This document shows positions 41,512 to 52,550 of a stretch of DNA of 64,000 nucleotides, piece by piece. Each line of letters starts with the position of its first letter. Positions within the stretch are counted from its first letter, which is position 1. The DNA lies in contig DATCZS010000148.1 in NCBI GenBank assembly GCA_036525795.1, forward strand, positions 6,985-70,984. Direction: 5' to 3'. The position numbers and the translations under genes are program-made. This DNA is from DATCZS01 sp036525795. GTDB lineage: Bacteria; Actinomycetota; Acidimicrobiia; Spongiisociales; ZC4RG35. The notes under the pieces were generated by a model that was given only the letters and a program-made list of their open reading frames with translations, made no database searches and had not been told where the DNA came from.

Positions 41512-42123
41512 ATGGGTTTGTTCAACCGACAGCGCGCACAGTTGGAAGCCGACGGGATCGACCCCGGGCGTGTCCCGCCCGGCCAGTACGTGACCGAGCG
41601 GTTCCCGGTCCTCCACGCCGGCCCGACCCCGGATGTCGACCTCGATTCATGGGACTTCCGTGTCGAGGGGCTGGTGGCGGATGAGGCGTCCTTCACCCTC
41701 GACGAGATCAAACGCATGGAGCGGTTTGTGGGGACCTACGACATCCACTGCGTCACGAAGTGGTCCAAGCTCGACACCAGCTGGGAGGGCGTATCGGTGC
41801 AGGCGCTGATGCGGCGCCTGACCGTGCTCCCCGAGGCCACCCACGTCCTGGTCCTGGCCGAGCACGGGTTCACGGCCAACCTTCCCCTCGCCGATTTCCT
41901 CCGCGCCGACAATCTCTTCGCCTGGCGCTTCGAAGGCGAGGACCTGACGGTTGAGCACGGCTGGCCGCTGCGGCTGGTCGTTCCCCACCTCTACTTCTGG
42001 AAGTCGGTGAAATGGGTGCGCGGCCTGCGGTTCTTGGACCACGACGAGCCCGGCTTCTGGGAGCGCAACGGCTACCACATGTACGGCGACCCCTTCCGCG
42101 AACAGCGATATTGGGGAGACTGA
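41512..42123 (+). CDS. sulfite-oxidase-like molybdopterin-binding protein
   Basis: A compact 203-residue oxidoreductase with only the Mo-binding SUOX fold. FRVEGLVADEASFTLDEI, the Mo-ligand cysteine C80 in YDIHCVTKWS and the C-terminal LYFWKSVKWVRGLRF are characteristic. There is no signal peptide, haem domain or dimerisation domain, so it is a cytoplasmic minimal form of the YedY/SUOX superfamily. The physiological substrate is unknown. I start at ATG 41512; the frame is open 20 codons further upstream, across the divergent promoter. Confidence 0.88.
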   Translation: MGLFNRQRAQLEADGIDPGRVPPGQYVTERFPVLHAGPTPDVDLDSWDFRVEGLVADEASFTLDEIKRMERFVGTYDIHCVTKWSKLDTSWEGVSVQALMRRLTVLPEATHVLVLAEHGFTANLPLADFLRADNLFAWRFEGEDLTVEHGWPLRLVVPHLYFWKSVKWVRGLRFLDHDEPGFWERNGYHMYGDPFREQRYWGD

Positions 42124-42128
42124 CGCGC

Positions 42129-44783
<2,655 letters not shown>

Positions 44784-44854
44784 GGGGTTTCCTTTCGATC
44801 GAACTCGACCGCGAGTCTACCGGGGCAGACTCGGAGCTCCCGAGGCCGGAAGCC

Positions 44855-45670
44855 TCAGCCCAGAGAGATGCGGAGCTCGGCCTCGAGATCCTCTCCGGGG
44901 CCCAGCAGGCGCAGTCCGCGCTCGGGATGGTTCAGCGCATCGGGCACCGCCGACGCCGGCTCGAGACAGAAGAACCCGCGACCCCTGGGCGCGTAGATGT
45001 GGAGGTAGTCGAGGTCGGACGTGACCAGGATCCTCCCGGCCCGGGCTTCGACGATCGCCCTGCGGTCCCATCCGGTGAACGTGTTGTCGACGGAGAGGCC
45101 GTCGACGTCGTGGGCGCGAAACGGTTCGGTGGCGTCCCAGCGGTCCGGGATGAGGTCGGCGTCCGTGTGCCACATGCCGTCGACCGTGGCGCTCAGCCGG
45201 GCCGGGCTCTCGAAGTAGGGATGGAAGCCGAGACCGGCCGGCATCGGATCGTCTGTGAGGTTGGTCACCGACAGCGACAGCGACACCCGGCCGGGTTCGA
45301 GGGCAAAGGTCTGTCTCGCCTCGTAGGCCCACGGCCAGTGGCCGGGGACGTGACGGAACGCCAACACGGCGAAGTCGTCGTCGACCTCGGTCTCCGTCCA
45401 TGGCGCCAGCCAGCCGTGACCGTGCAGGGCATGCAGCTCGCCTTCGATCGGAGCGGGGAGCCGGACAGACCTCCCCTGGTGTGTGAACCGTCCGGCGGCG
45501 ATCCGATTGACCCACGGAACCATGGGAAAGCACGCGGTCTGGAGCGGGTGGAATGCTCCGGGTGGTGTCGGTCGCAGCACGTCGGCGCCCCCCACCCGGA
45601 AGCTGATGATCGATCCACCGATCTGGGGTGAGACCACCAGTTCGGTGTCTCCGGATTCCAGCGTGATCAC
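44855..45670 (-). CDS. aldose 1-epimerase family protein
   Basis: A 271-residue galactose-mutarotase-fold protein. The catalytic and substrate-binding parts ALHGHGWLAPW (His), GLGFHPYF (second His) and the C-terminal FFCLEPASAVPDALN (Glu) are present. It interconverts alpha and beta anomers of a sugar, or acts on hexose-6-phosphates as in YeaD-like relatives. GTG 45670 has GAGGGA about 10 nt upstream. No sugar operon surrounds it. Confidence 0.9.
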   Translation of the reverse strand: MITLESGDTELVVSPQIGGSIISFRVGGADVLRPTPPGAFHPLQTACFPMVPWVNRIAAGRFTHQGRSVRLPAPIEGELHALHGHGWLAPWTETEVDDDFAVLAFRHVPGHWPWAYEARQTFALEPGRVSLSLSVTNLTDDPMPAGLGFHPYFESPARLSATVDGMWHTDADLIPDRWDATEPFRAHDVDGLSVDNTFTGWDRRAIVEARAGRILVTSDLDYLHIYAPRGRGFFCLEPASAVPDALNHPERGLRLLGPGEDLEAELRISLG

Positions 45671-45759
45671 GTTCTTCGTTCCCTCTGTGAGGCTCCCGAG
45701 TCAACACGGCCCCCGGGGGATCCGTCAACCGCGACGGGGATCACGGCGGAGGCGGCCGA

Positions 45760-46488
45760 TCAGCGCCCGATGGTCACCGCAACCTCGGTGACGCAGGCCT
45801 CGTCCTCCGGCGACGGTCGAAGGACCGGCCGGCATCCGGCGGCGAGCTCGCCGAAGAGCCCGCTCACGACGCCGCGATCGAGCGAACAGACCACTTCCGG
45901 GTGATCGGCGGCAGCCGCCCCGAACGGGCAGCGCGAGGTCAGCAGCCGGTGCCCCTCGAGGTCGGGGGACATCTCGAACCCCAGTCCCGTCATCGCCCTG
46001 GCCACGGCGTGCACGGCCTCCTCGTACCCGGCTTCACCGGGGGCGCCGATCTGCGCGGCCAGCTCGTGGCCGTATTCGCGGCCGACCTCCTCGGCGAGCG
46101 CACCCAGGTCCTCCGCTCCGGAGCGAGCCAGGACCTTCAGGAGCAGTTCGATCAGCAGGTCGTGACGCCGGGAGGGGAAGTGGAGGTCGATTCCCTTGCC
46201 GGATGCCTCGTAGCACTTGGCGGGCCGCCCTGCCCCCGGCCCGCTCCGCCCGCTCGGCCGTCGATGGGTGACCCTCAGGTAGCCGTCGTTGGCGAGTTTG
46301 TCGAGATGGTGGCGGGCGACGTTGGAGTGGATGCCGAACAGCTCCGAGACCGCCGAAGAGGTCATCGGCTCGGGGGATTCCCGCATCGCGATGAAGATCG
46401 CCCTCCTGGTGGGATCGCCCAGTGCAGAGGTGAGGTCGCCAATCGTCTGATCCAGCTGGGCCGATGCCCGGGAGATTGGTTGGGACAC
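45760..46488 (-). CDS. SufR-like Fe-S-sensing winged-helix regulator
   Basis: A 242-residue regulator with an N-terminal ArsR/DeoR-like winged helix (SALGDPTRRAIFIAMRE, SVARHHLDKLANDGYL-type) and a C-terminal domain carrying four cysteines, C187, C201, C219 and C232, spaced C-x13-C-x17-C-x12-C, as expected for a SufR-type Fe-S ligand set. It is divergent from mrp, an Fe-S cluster carrier, which supports a role in Fe-S homeostasis. The GTG start lies 7 nt from a TATAGT -10 element that is itself part of a palindrome, so autorepression is likely. No suf operon is in the window. Confidence 0.85.
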   Translation of the reverse strand: MSQPISRASAQLDQTIGDLTSALGDPTRRAIFIAMRESPEPMTSSAVSELFGIHSNVARHHLDKLANDGYLRVTHRRPSGRSGPGAGRPAKCYEASGKGIDLHFPSRRHDLLIELLLKVLARSGAEDLGALAEEVGREYGHELAAQIGAPGEAGYEEAVHAVARAMTGLGFEMSPDLEGHRLLTSRCPFGAAAADHPEVVCSLDRGVVSGLFGELAAGCRPVLRPSPEDEACVTEVAVTIGR

Positions 46489-46492
46489 GCCC

Positions 46493-46506
46493 GAAACTAT
46501 AGTTCC
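46493..46506. promoter_or_regulatory. palindromic divergent promoter/operator between sufR-like gene and mrp
   Basis: AACTATAGTT (46495-46504) is a perfect 10-bp palindrome. It contains TATAGT on both strands: the minus copy (46501-46496) ends 7 nt before GTG 46488 (leaderless), and the plus copy (46498-46503) would start the mrp transcript near 46510. The palindrome may also be the SufR-like operator. Confidence 0.55.
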
Positions 46507-46541
46507 GGACGGCTTCTAAATACGATCTGGATAGGGGAAAT

Positions 46542-47627
46542 ATGGCACACCCGGAGGGCCCGGCCGCGGCGGCGGCAGCCGTCATCGACCCGCTGCTCGG
46601 TCACCCGCTCGGCGATCTCGGGATGGTCAGAGGCTACGAACGACGTCGCCTCGGATCCGACCGATTGACCATCGATCTCCCGGTGCCCCAGTACCCCTCG
46701 ACCGCCGAGCTCGAGGTCAGGCTGGCCCGGGCGCTGGAGACGGTCGGCGCGTCGGCCGAGATCACCATGGACGTGATGACCGACGACCAGCGGGCGCAGC
46801 TCATGACAGGCCTGCGGGAGGCGGCCGGTCCCCGGGTCGGGGAGCCCGGCTCGCGCACACGTGTCGTGGCCGTGGCGTCCGGCAAGGGGGGCGTCGGCAA
46901 GTCCTCGGTGACCACCAATCTGGCGGTTGCCCTGGCCCGCGCGGGCAATCGTGTCGGTGTGATCGACGCAGACATCTGGGGGTTCTCGATTCCTCGCATG
47001 CTGGGCGTCGATCATCCACCCGTGGTCATCGACCAATCGATCATCCCACCGGTCGCCTCCGGGGTGAAGGCGATGTCGATGGACTACTTCGTGCCGGACG
47101 ATCGCGCCGTGATCTGGCGCGGCCCGATGCTGCACAAGGCGATCGAGCAGTTCCTCCAGGACGTCTTCTGGGACGCGCCCGACTTCCTGGTGGTGGACAT
47201 GCCGCCGGGTACCGGTGACATCGCCATCTCCATGTCGCAGTTCCTGCCTCGCGCCCAGGTCCTGCTGGTCACGACGCCTCAATCGACGGCCCAGCGGGTG
47301 GCGCGCCGGGCCGCCCTGATGGCCCAGGAGGTCGATCAGGAGCTGATGGGGGTCGTCGAGAACATGTCCTGGTTCACAGGCGACGACGGAACCCGCTACC
47401 GGCTCTTCGGCGAAGGCGGCGGACGGGCGCTCTCGGACGAGCTCGGTGTTCCGCTGATGACTCAGATCCCGCTGCTCCCCGCCATGCGTCAGGGAGCCGA
47501 TGAGGGCCGTCCCGTGTTCGATTCGGCGCCGGACTCGGAGGCGGCGGCATCCTTCGAACAGCTCGCCCAGGCGGTCGTCGAGCGCCGGCCCCGCGTCCGC
47601 ACGCACCCTGATCTGATCATCAAGTGA
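46542..47627 (+). CDS. mrp: Mrp/ApbC-type Fe-S cluster carrier ATPase
   Basis: A 361-residue P-loop NTPase thought to hold and transfer Fe-S clusters. It has an N-terminal MIP18/DUF59-like domain (about 12-95) and the deviant Walker A ASGKGGVGKSS (112-122), followed by VVDMPPGTGDI and VVENMSWF. The C-terminal CxxC found in many ApbC proteins is absent; the region reads MSWFTGDDGTRY, a variant I recall from other Actinobacteria. AGGGGA precedes ATG 46542. The divergent SufR-like regulator probably controls it. Confidence 0.94.
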   Translation: MAHPEGPAAAAAAVIDPLLGHPLGDLGMVRGYERRRLGSDRLTIDLPVPQYPSTAELEVRLARALETVGASAEITMDVMTDDQRAQLMTGLREAAGPRVGEPGSRTRVVAVASGKGGVGKSSVTTNLAVALARAGNRVGVIDADIWGFSIPRMLGVDHPPVVIDQSIIPPVASGVKAMSMDYFVPDDRAVIWRGPMLHKAIEQFLQDVFWDAPDFLVVDMPPGTGDIAISMSQFLPRAQVLLVTTPQSTAQRVARRAALMAQEVDQELMGVVENMSWFTGDDGTRYRLFGEGGGRALSDELGVPLMTQIPLLPAMRQGADEGRPVFDSAPDSEAAASFEQLAQAVVERRPRVRTHPDLIIK

Positions 47628-47651
47628 GGACGGGGACCGGGGGGCCGGTCG

Positions 47652-48041
47652 TCAGGTGGAGATCCCGGCGAAGAGCTCGTCGAACTGTGACATGACCGTC
47701 CCGAAGAAGATGAGGCTCAGGACGAACCCGACGATCATCACGATCGAGTACGTCATGAGGACCAGACGCAGCTTGTCGTGGGCGGTGTGGACGTCCTCCG
47801 CCGAGCGCTGTGCCCATCCCTTTTCGATGGCGGCGGCTGCCTGCCACAGGAAGACGCCGAGGAGGATCGGTATCCACGCGAACAGCAGCCCGACGATCGT
47901 GACGGCGTACATGCCGCCCACGATGAACCCGATGACTGCCAGGAACCGGATCCATCCCCTGGCTCGATAGATCGGATCCGCGAGGTACTGGACGATCGAA
48001 TGGTCTGAGCCGTCGGTCCAAGGGTCGTTCGGAACGGTCAC
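47652..48041 (-). CDS. small two-helix membrane protein of unknown function
   Basis: A 129-residue protein with a soluble acidic N-terminus, a first hydrophobic stretch of two close helices (FLAVIGFIVGGMYAVTIVG, then WIPILLGVFLWQAAAAI), a polar helix, and a last helix (LVLMTYSIVMIVGFVLSLIFF). It resembles DUF5362-type proteins but I cannot assign it firmly. GTG 48041 has GAGAGAGG just upstream; a -10 TAGCTT lies at 48070-48075. Confidence 0.75.
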   Translation of the reverse strand: MTVPNDPWTDGSDHSIVQYLADPIYRARGWIRFLAVIGFIVGGMYAVTIVGLLFAWIPILLGVFLWQAAAAIEKGWAQRSAEDVHTAHDKLRLVLMTYSIVMIVGFVLSLIFFGTVMSQFDELFAGIST

Positions 48042-48139
48042 GTGCCTCTCTCCGTGTGCGCGGAAGGGCAAGCTACCCCACGCCGACCGCCGCCGTCCAC
48101 GACCGGTTGATCTCCTCGGGCACCCGGCGGCGGGCGTCC

Positions 48140-48145
48140 TAGTCT
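48140..48145 (+). promoter_or_regulatory. -10 element TAGTCT of a likely leaderless amidohydrolase promoter
   Basis: TAGTCT ends 6 nt before ATG 48152, with no Shine-Dalgarno between. Confidence 0.5.
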
Positions 48146-48151
48146 GCCGCC

Positions 48152-49762
48152 ATGCGAGTGGATCTGGCCTTCGTCAACGGGCCGGTGTTCATGCCTCCGG
48201 GGAGGCCGGTCGGGGGACTCGTCGTGGCGATCAGAGGGGGCACGATCGTGGCGATCGCCCCCGAGGGGGAGGAGATCGCGGCGGAGCGGGTCGTCGACCT
48301 CGGTGGTCGCCTGCTCCTCCCCGGGTTCGTCGACGCACATGTCCACCCCGTTCATGGAGGGATGCGGCGCCTCCAATGCGACATGACCGACGTCGACGAC
48401 GCCGACGAGGCGATCGCCAGGATTCGTGCCGCGGCCGCCGACGCCGGTGAATGGGTGCTGGGCGGGGGCTGGCTGTTCACCTGGTTCGAGCGCGGCCGCC
48501 CCTCGGCCGACCTCCTCGAAGAACTCACGGGCGGCACGCCCGCCTATCTGGTGGTGAGGGACGGACATTCCGCCTGGGTCAACCGATCCGCCCTCCATCT
48601 GGCCGGGATCGGTGCCGACACGCCCGATCCGCCCGACGGCCGCATCGAGCGACTCCCGGACGGTTCGCCCCAGGGTGTCCTGCACGAGGGCGCCATGGAT
48701 CTGGTGAAGCGGCTGACGCCGAAGCCGTCGAGGTCCACGGTGGAGCTGGCGTTGCGGGAGGGCCAGCGAGTGCTGGTTTCCCACGGCGTCACCGCCTGGC
48801 AGGACGCCTGGGTGACCGAGGAGGAACACCGGGCATACCTGGCGCTCGCCGGCCGCGGGGAGCTGGTCGCCCAGGTGCGGGGAGCGCTCTGGTGGGACAG
48901 GGCCAGAGGGTTGGACCAGATGGACGACATCGTCCGGATGTCGTCGGAGCGGGCCGAGCGATACCGGCCGTCGACGGTGAAGCTCATGCTCGACGGAATC
49001 GTGGAGAACCACACCGCCGCCATGCTCGACCCGTACGCCGACCATCATGGCGCACCCTCCGGTGCGGTCGGGTTGAACTTCATCGCTCCCGATCTGGTTC
49101 GAGAAGCGGTCGTCGCCATCGAACGGGCCGGGCTCCAGGCGCACTTCCACGCGATCGGCGACCGGGCGGTCCGGTCGGCGCTCGACGCGGTCGCCCACGC
49201 CCGCCGACTCCGACCCGACGACGGTCTCCGCCATCACATCGCCCACATCCAGGTGGTCCACCCAGACGACCTGCCGCGATTCGCCGCGCTCGGTGTCAGC
49301 GCCAATTGCCAGGCGCTGTGGGCATGCGCAGACGAGGCGATGGTCGACCTGACGATTCCCCTTCTCGGTCCGGTCCGGACGCAACGGCAGTACCCGTTCG
49401 GCGCAATCGCCGCCGCCGGAGGCCATCTGGCGATGGGGAGCGACTGGCCGGTGTCCACCCCGGACGTCATGGCCCAGATCCACGTCGCGGTGACGAGAAC
49501 CGCGATGGATGATGCGCGGATGCCTCCGTTCCTCCCCGACCAGGCCCTGTCCCTCTCCCAGGCCCTGACGGGCTTCACGGTCGGTTCGGCCGGCGTGAAC
49601 GGGCTGGAGGCGACGCGAGGGACGATCGAAGTCGGAAAGGTCGCCGATCTCGTCGTGCTGGACGCCGATCCGTTCGGGGACGGCGCGCTCGCCGAGATCG
49701 GGGTCGACCTCACGGTCGTGGGGGGTCGGGTCGTCTACGAACACGGACGCCTGACGATCTGA
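48152..49762 (+). CDS. amidohydrolase family 3 protein (YtcJ-like)
   Basis: A 536-residue metal-dependent hydrolase. The small beta domain (GGTIVAIAPEG) is followed by the metal site PGFVDAHVHPVHG, then HFHAIGDRAV, HHIAHIQVV and GSDWPVSTPD, and closes with the amidohydrolase tail GTIEVGKVADLVVLD. YtcJ-like enzymes hydrolyse N-substituted amides such as formamides; the natural substrate is unknown. It has no signal peptide. The next gene starts 88 nt downstream with its own promoter. Confidence 0.9.
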   Translation: MRVDLAFVNGPVFMPPGRPVGGLVVAIRGGTIVAIAPEGEEIAAERVVDLGGRLLLPGFVDAHVHPVHGGMRRLQCDMTDVDDADEAIARIRAAAADAGEWVLGGGWLFTWFERGRPSADLLEELTGGTPAYLVVRDGHSAWVNRSALHLAGIGADTPDPPDGRIERLPDGSPQGVLHEGAMDLVKRLTPKPSRSTVELALREGQRVLVSHGVTAWQDAWVTEEEHRAYLALAGRGELVAQVRGALWWDRARGLDQMDDIVRMSSERAERYRPSTVKLMLDGIVENHTAAMLDPYADHHGAPSGAVGLNFIAPDLVREAVVAIERAGLQAHFHAIGDRAVRSALDAVAHARRLRPDDGLRHHIAHIQVVHPDDLPRFAALGVSANCQALWACADEAMVDLTIPLLGPVRTQRQYPFGAIAAAGGHLAMGSDWPVSTPDVMAQIHVAVTRTAMDDARMPPFLPDQALSLSQALTGFTVGSAGVNGLEATRGTIEVGKVADLVVLDADPFGDGALAEIGVDLTVVGGRVVYEHGRLTI

Positions 49763-49837
49763 GTGCCGGCCGTGTGCGTGCCGGCTGCGGGTCCCGAAGG
49801 CGCCTTCCGGCCACTGACCACCGGCCGGTGCCCGTCG

Positions 49838-49843
49838 TACGGT
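49838..49843 (+). promoter_or_regulatory. -10 element TACGGT of a likely leaderless PrimPol-HIRAN promoter
   Basis: TACGGT ends 6 nt before ATG 49850. It decides in favour of this start over the open frame 29 codons upstream. Confidence 0.5.
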
Positions 49844-49849
49844 GGAAGC

Positions 49850-51067
49850 ATGGAGCTGCTGATCGCGGCGTTCGCCTACCTGGGGTTGGGATGGTCGGTC
49901 GTGCCCGTTCACACGCCCGGCGACGGGCGGTGCTCCTGCCGAGAACCGGAGTGTCCGTCTCCCGGGAAGCATCCCCGCGTCCGGTGGCAGGAATACGCCG
50001 AACATGCGGCGACGGTCGAAGAGGTCCGCGACTGGTGGAGAAGGTGGCCGGCGGCCAACGTGGGGGTGGTGGCGGGCGGGGTGTCGGGGGTGGTGGTGAT
50101 CGACGTCGACCCGCGCTCCGGCGGGGACGCCACGTTCGAGTCGATCGTGGCGGAGAAACCCGGGATCCCGGTCACCGTCGAGACGCTGACCGGGGGAGGC
50201 GGCACGCATCTGTGGTTCTCCCCGGGGTCTCCGCCGATCCCCGCCACCACCGTGCTGGGCCCCGGCGTGGAGTTGAAGGCTGCCGGCTCGCTGGTGGTGG
50301 TGCCGCCGTCGATCCATGCCTCCGGAAGGCCATATGAGTGGAAGGACGGTCGCGACCCCTGGACGATCGAGCCCGCCCCGCTCCCCGGCTGGTTGGCGCC
50401 GCGTCACGAGGCCGGCCGGGCGGAAGACGGGCATGCGGTGCGCACGGAGGGAGAGCGGCGCGAGTTCGCATCGCTGTGGCGTGAGGCGGGCGTGGCGCTG
50501 GAACCCGGTGACCGCTACTACCGGTGTCCCTTCCACGAGGACACCCACCCATCGCTCCACGTCGACGCCGATGGGTGTCGATGGTTCTGCTTCGGATGCC
50601 GTCGGGGTGGCGCGGTGGGGATGCTGCGTCGGATGCTGGGCCACGAGGGCGACCGGCGACCGAGGGGTCGGGCGACCGGTCAGGTCGGTGGGCGGCGCCC
50701 GGTGTCGCTGCGCGGTGCGTGCATCGTCGAACTGGTCGGAGAGTCTCGCTGCCAGGACGAGTTGCTGTCGCTCATCGGCGGGAGGCGCCCGTACGGCGGA
50801 GTCGATGTACGCGCGGTGGCCGAGCTGATCCCCGATCCGGCCAACCCATACGACGCCGACGCCATAGAGGTGAGGATCGACGGTCTTCGGGTCGGCTACC
50901 TCCGGCACGACGCGGCGGTCGCCCATCGGGCCGAGGTCGAGGACAGTCTCGACCTGCATGGGTTCGCCACCTGCCAGGCCCGTATCCGCGGCGGCTGGGA
51001 CCGCGGCCACGGCGATGTGGGCGCCCTCGGTGTCACCCTCGAGCTCCCCGAGGCCGAGGAGCGTTGA
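49850..51067 (+). CDS. PrimPol-type DNA primase/polymerase fused to CHC2-like zinc finger and HIRAN domain
   Basis: A 405-residue fusion. Residues 1-185 form a bifunctional primase/polymerase N-terminal domain: AFAYLGLGWSVVPVHT, CSCREPECPSPGKHPR, catalytic acidic pair in VVIDVDPRSGG (D85, D87), GGGGTHLWF (H120) and VELKAAGSLVVVPPS. Residues 222-255 form a zinc finger as in bacterial primases (C226, H229, C247, C250 in YYRCPFHEDTHPS and FCFGC). Residues 290-385 match the HIRAN pattern (NPYDADAIEV, GLRVGYLRHDAA), a domain that binds DNA 3' ends. PrimPol proteins usually belong to phages and plasmids, yet no mobile genes are nearby. A role in priming or repair is inferred. Confidence 0.82.
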   Translation: MELLIAAFAYLGLGWSVVPVHTPGDGRCSCREPECPSPGKHPRVRWQEYAEHAATVEEVRDWWRRWPAANVGVVAGGVSGVVVIDVDPRSGGDATFESIVAEKPGIPVTVETLTGGGGTHLWFSPGSPPIPATTVLGPGVELKAAGSLVVVPPSIHASGRPYEWKDGRDPWTIEPAPLPGWLAPRHEAGRAEDGHAVRTEGERREFASLWREAGVALEPGDRYYRCPFHEDTHPSLHVDADGCRWFCFGCRRGGAVGMLRRMLGHEGDRRPRGRATGQVGGRRPVSLRGACIVELVGESRCQDELLSLIGGRRPYGGVDVRAVAELIPDPANPYDADAIEVRIDGLRVGYLRHDAAVAHRAEVEDSLDLHGFATCQARIRGGWDRGHGDVGALGVTLELPEAEER

Positions 51068-51185
51068 GCTCGCCGCTCGCACCTCGTGTCCGACGTCGCA
51101 CGCCTCGCGCGATGCCTCTGCCGTGCGGCCTCTCGGGCGCAGCCCTGTTGCTCCGGAAGTACGATGCGGGCCCCAAGGAGGAAGC

Positions 51186-52550
51186 ATGGTCACCGGAATC
51201 GAATCGTCGATTCGCCTCGTCACCGAAATCCCCGGCCCCAAGAGTTCGGCGCTCGTCGCCAGGCGCGAAGTCGCCACTCCCAGCGGGGCCGCCAAGCTCA
51301 CCCCGATCGCCGTCGAATCGGCGCACGGTGCGCTGGTCACCGACGTCGACGGCAATCGATTCATCGACCTGGCGGGTGGGATCGGGATGCTGGCCGTCGG
51401 GCACACCCCCGAACGCCTCGTCGAGGCGATGAAGGCTCAAGCAGAGAAGCTGGTCCACATGTGTGCGATCGTCTCCACGTACGAGTCGATGGTGGACACG
51501 GCGGAACGCCTCAACCGGCTCGCCCCCGGTGACTTCCCCAAGAAGACCCAGTTCATGAACACCGGGGCAGAGGCGGTCGAGACGGCCGTCAACATCTGCC
51601 GTTCGTACACGAAGCGTCAGGGCGTCGTTGTGTTCGACGGCGCCTATCACGGGCGCACCAACCTGACGATGGCGATGACCTCGAAGTTCAACCTCTTCAA
51701 GAAGGGATTCGGCCCATTCGCGCCGGAGGTGTATCGCTTCCCGTTCCCGAACACGTACCGGCGTCCGGAGGGACTGTCGGAGGAGGCGTTCGTCGACTGG
51801 CACGTGCGCAATCTCGACCATTGCTTCACCGCCATCGTGGATCCGTCGCACGTGGCGGCGATCGTGGTCGAGCCGGTGCAGGGCGAAGCGGGCTTCGTGC
51901 CTGCCCCCGCTCCGTGGCTGCGTCGTCTGCGTGAACTCGCCGATCTCCACGGGATCGTCCTGGTCGCCGACGAGATCCAGTCGGGCATGGGACGGACCGG
52001 AAAGCTGTGGGCGATCGAGCATTCGGGCGTGGTGCCGGACCTGATCACCACCGCCAAGTCGCTGGCTGCGGGGATGCCGCTGTCTGCGGTGGTGGGGCGC
52101 GCCGAGATCATGGATGCGCCCCACCCGGGCGGGCTCGGCGGAACCTACTCGGCGAACCCCCTGGCCTGCGTCGCCGCCAACGAGGCGATCGACGCGATCG
52201 CCACCCCGGGGTTCCTGGCGCGCTCCGCCGAGATCGGGGTCCGCCTGCGCAACCGCCTCGAGGCGATCCAGGCCGCTCATCCGAGCCTGGTCGGTGATGT
52301 CCGCGGGCTCGGGTCGATGCTCGTGCTCGAGTTCGTGAAGGACCCGGTCACCAAGGAGCCGTGGATGGAGGCCACCGCCGCGGTGACCGCCGAGACCGTC
52401 AAGAGAGGTGTCATCACCATCCGTGCGGGGCTCTTCTCGAACTGCGTCCGGTTCCTGCCGCCGCTGGTGATCTCCGACGCAGAACTGGACGAGGCCATGG
52501 ACGTCGTGGCGGCTTCCGTCGACGCCGTTGCGAAGGAACACGGCCGATGA
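51186..52550 (+). CDS. gabT: 4-aminobutyrate / putrescine-type class III aminotransferase
   Basis: A PLP-dependent omega-aminotransferase of 454 residues. FMNTGAEAVETAVNICR, the PLP site VADEIQSGMGRTG and the Schiff-base lysine K291 in TTAKSLAAGMPL are typical of GabT. It converts GABA (or a polyamine-derived omega-amine) and 2-oxoglutarate to semialdehyde and glutamate. It is the first gene of a polyamine/GABA operon and overlaps the dehydrogenase by ATGA. AAGGAGG (51175-51181) gives ATG 51186 one of the strongest Shine-Dalgarno sequences in the window; a -10 TACGAT lies at 51160-51165. Confidence 0.92.
   Translation: MVTGIESSIRLVTEIPGPKSSALVARREVATPSGAAKLTPIAVESAHGALVTDVDGNRFIDLAGGIGMLAVGHTPERLVEAMKAQAEKLVHMCAIVSTYESMVDTAERLNRLAPGDFPKKTQFMNTGAEAVETAVNICRSYTKRQGVVVFDGAYHGRTNLTMAMTSKFNLFKKGFGPFAPEVYRFPFPNTYRRPEGLSEEAFVDWHVRNLDHCFTAIVDPSHVAAIVVEPVQGEAGFVPAPAPWLRRLRELADLHGIVLVADEIQSGMGRTGKLWAIEHSGVVPDLITTAKSLAAGMPLSAVVGRAEIMDAPHPGGLGGTYSANPLACVAANEAIDAIATPGFLARSAEIGVRLRNRLEAIQAAHPSLVGDVRGLGSMLVLEFVKDPVTKEPWMEATAAVTAETVKRGVITIRAGLFSNCVRFLPPLVISDAELDEAMDVVAASVDAVAKEHGR

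Noticed and set aside
46542..47627. Missing CxxC in Mrp as a sign of degeneration.
   Set aside because: The rest of the protein is intact and, as I recall, other actinobacterial Mrp proteins also lack this motif.
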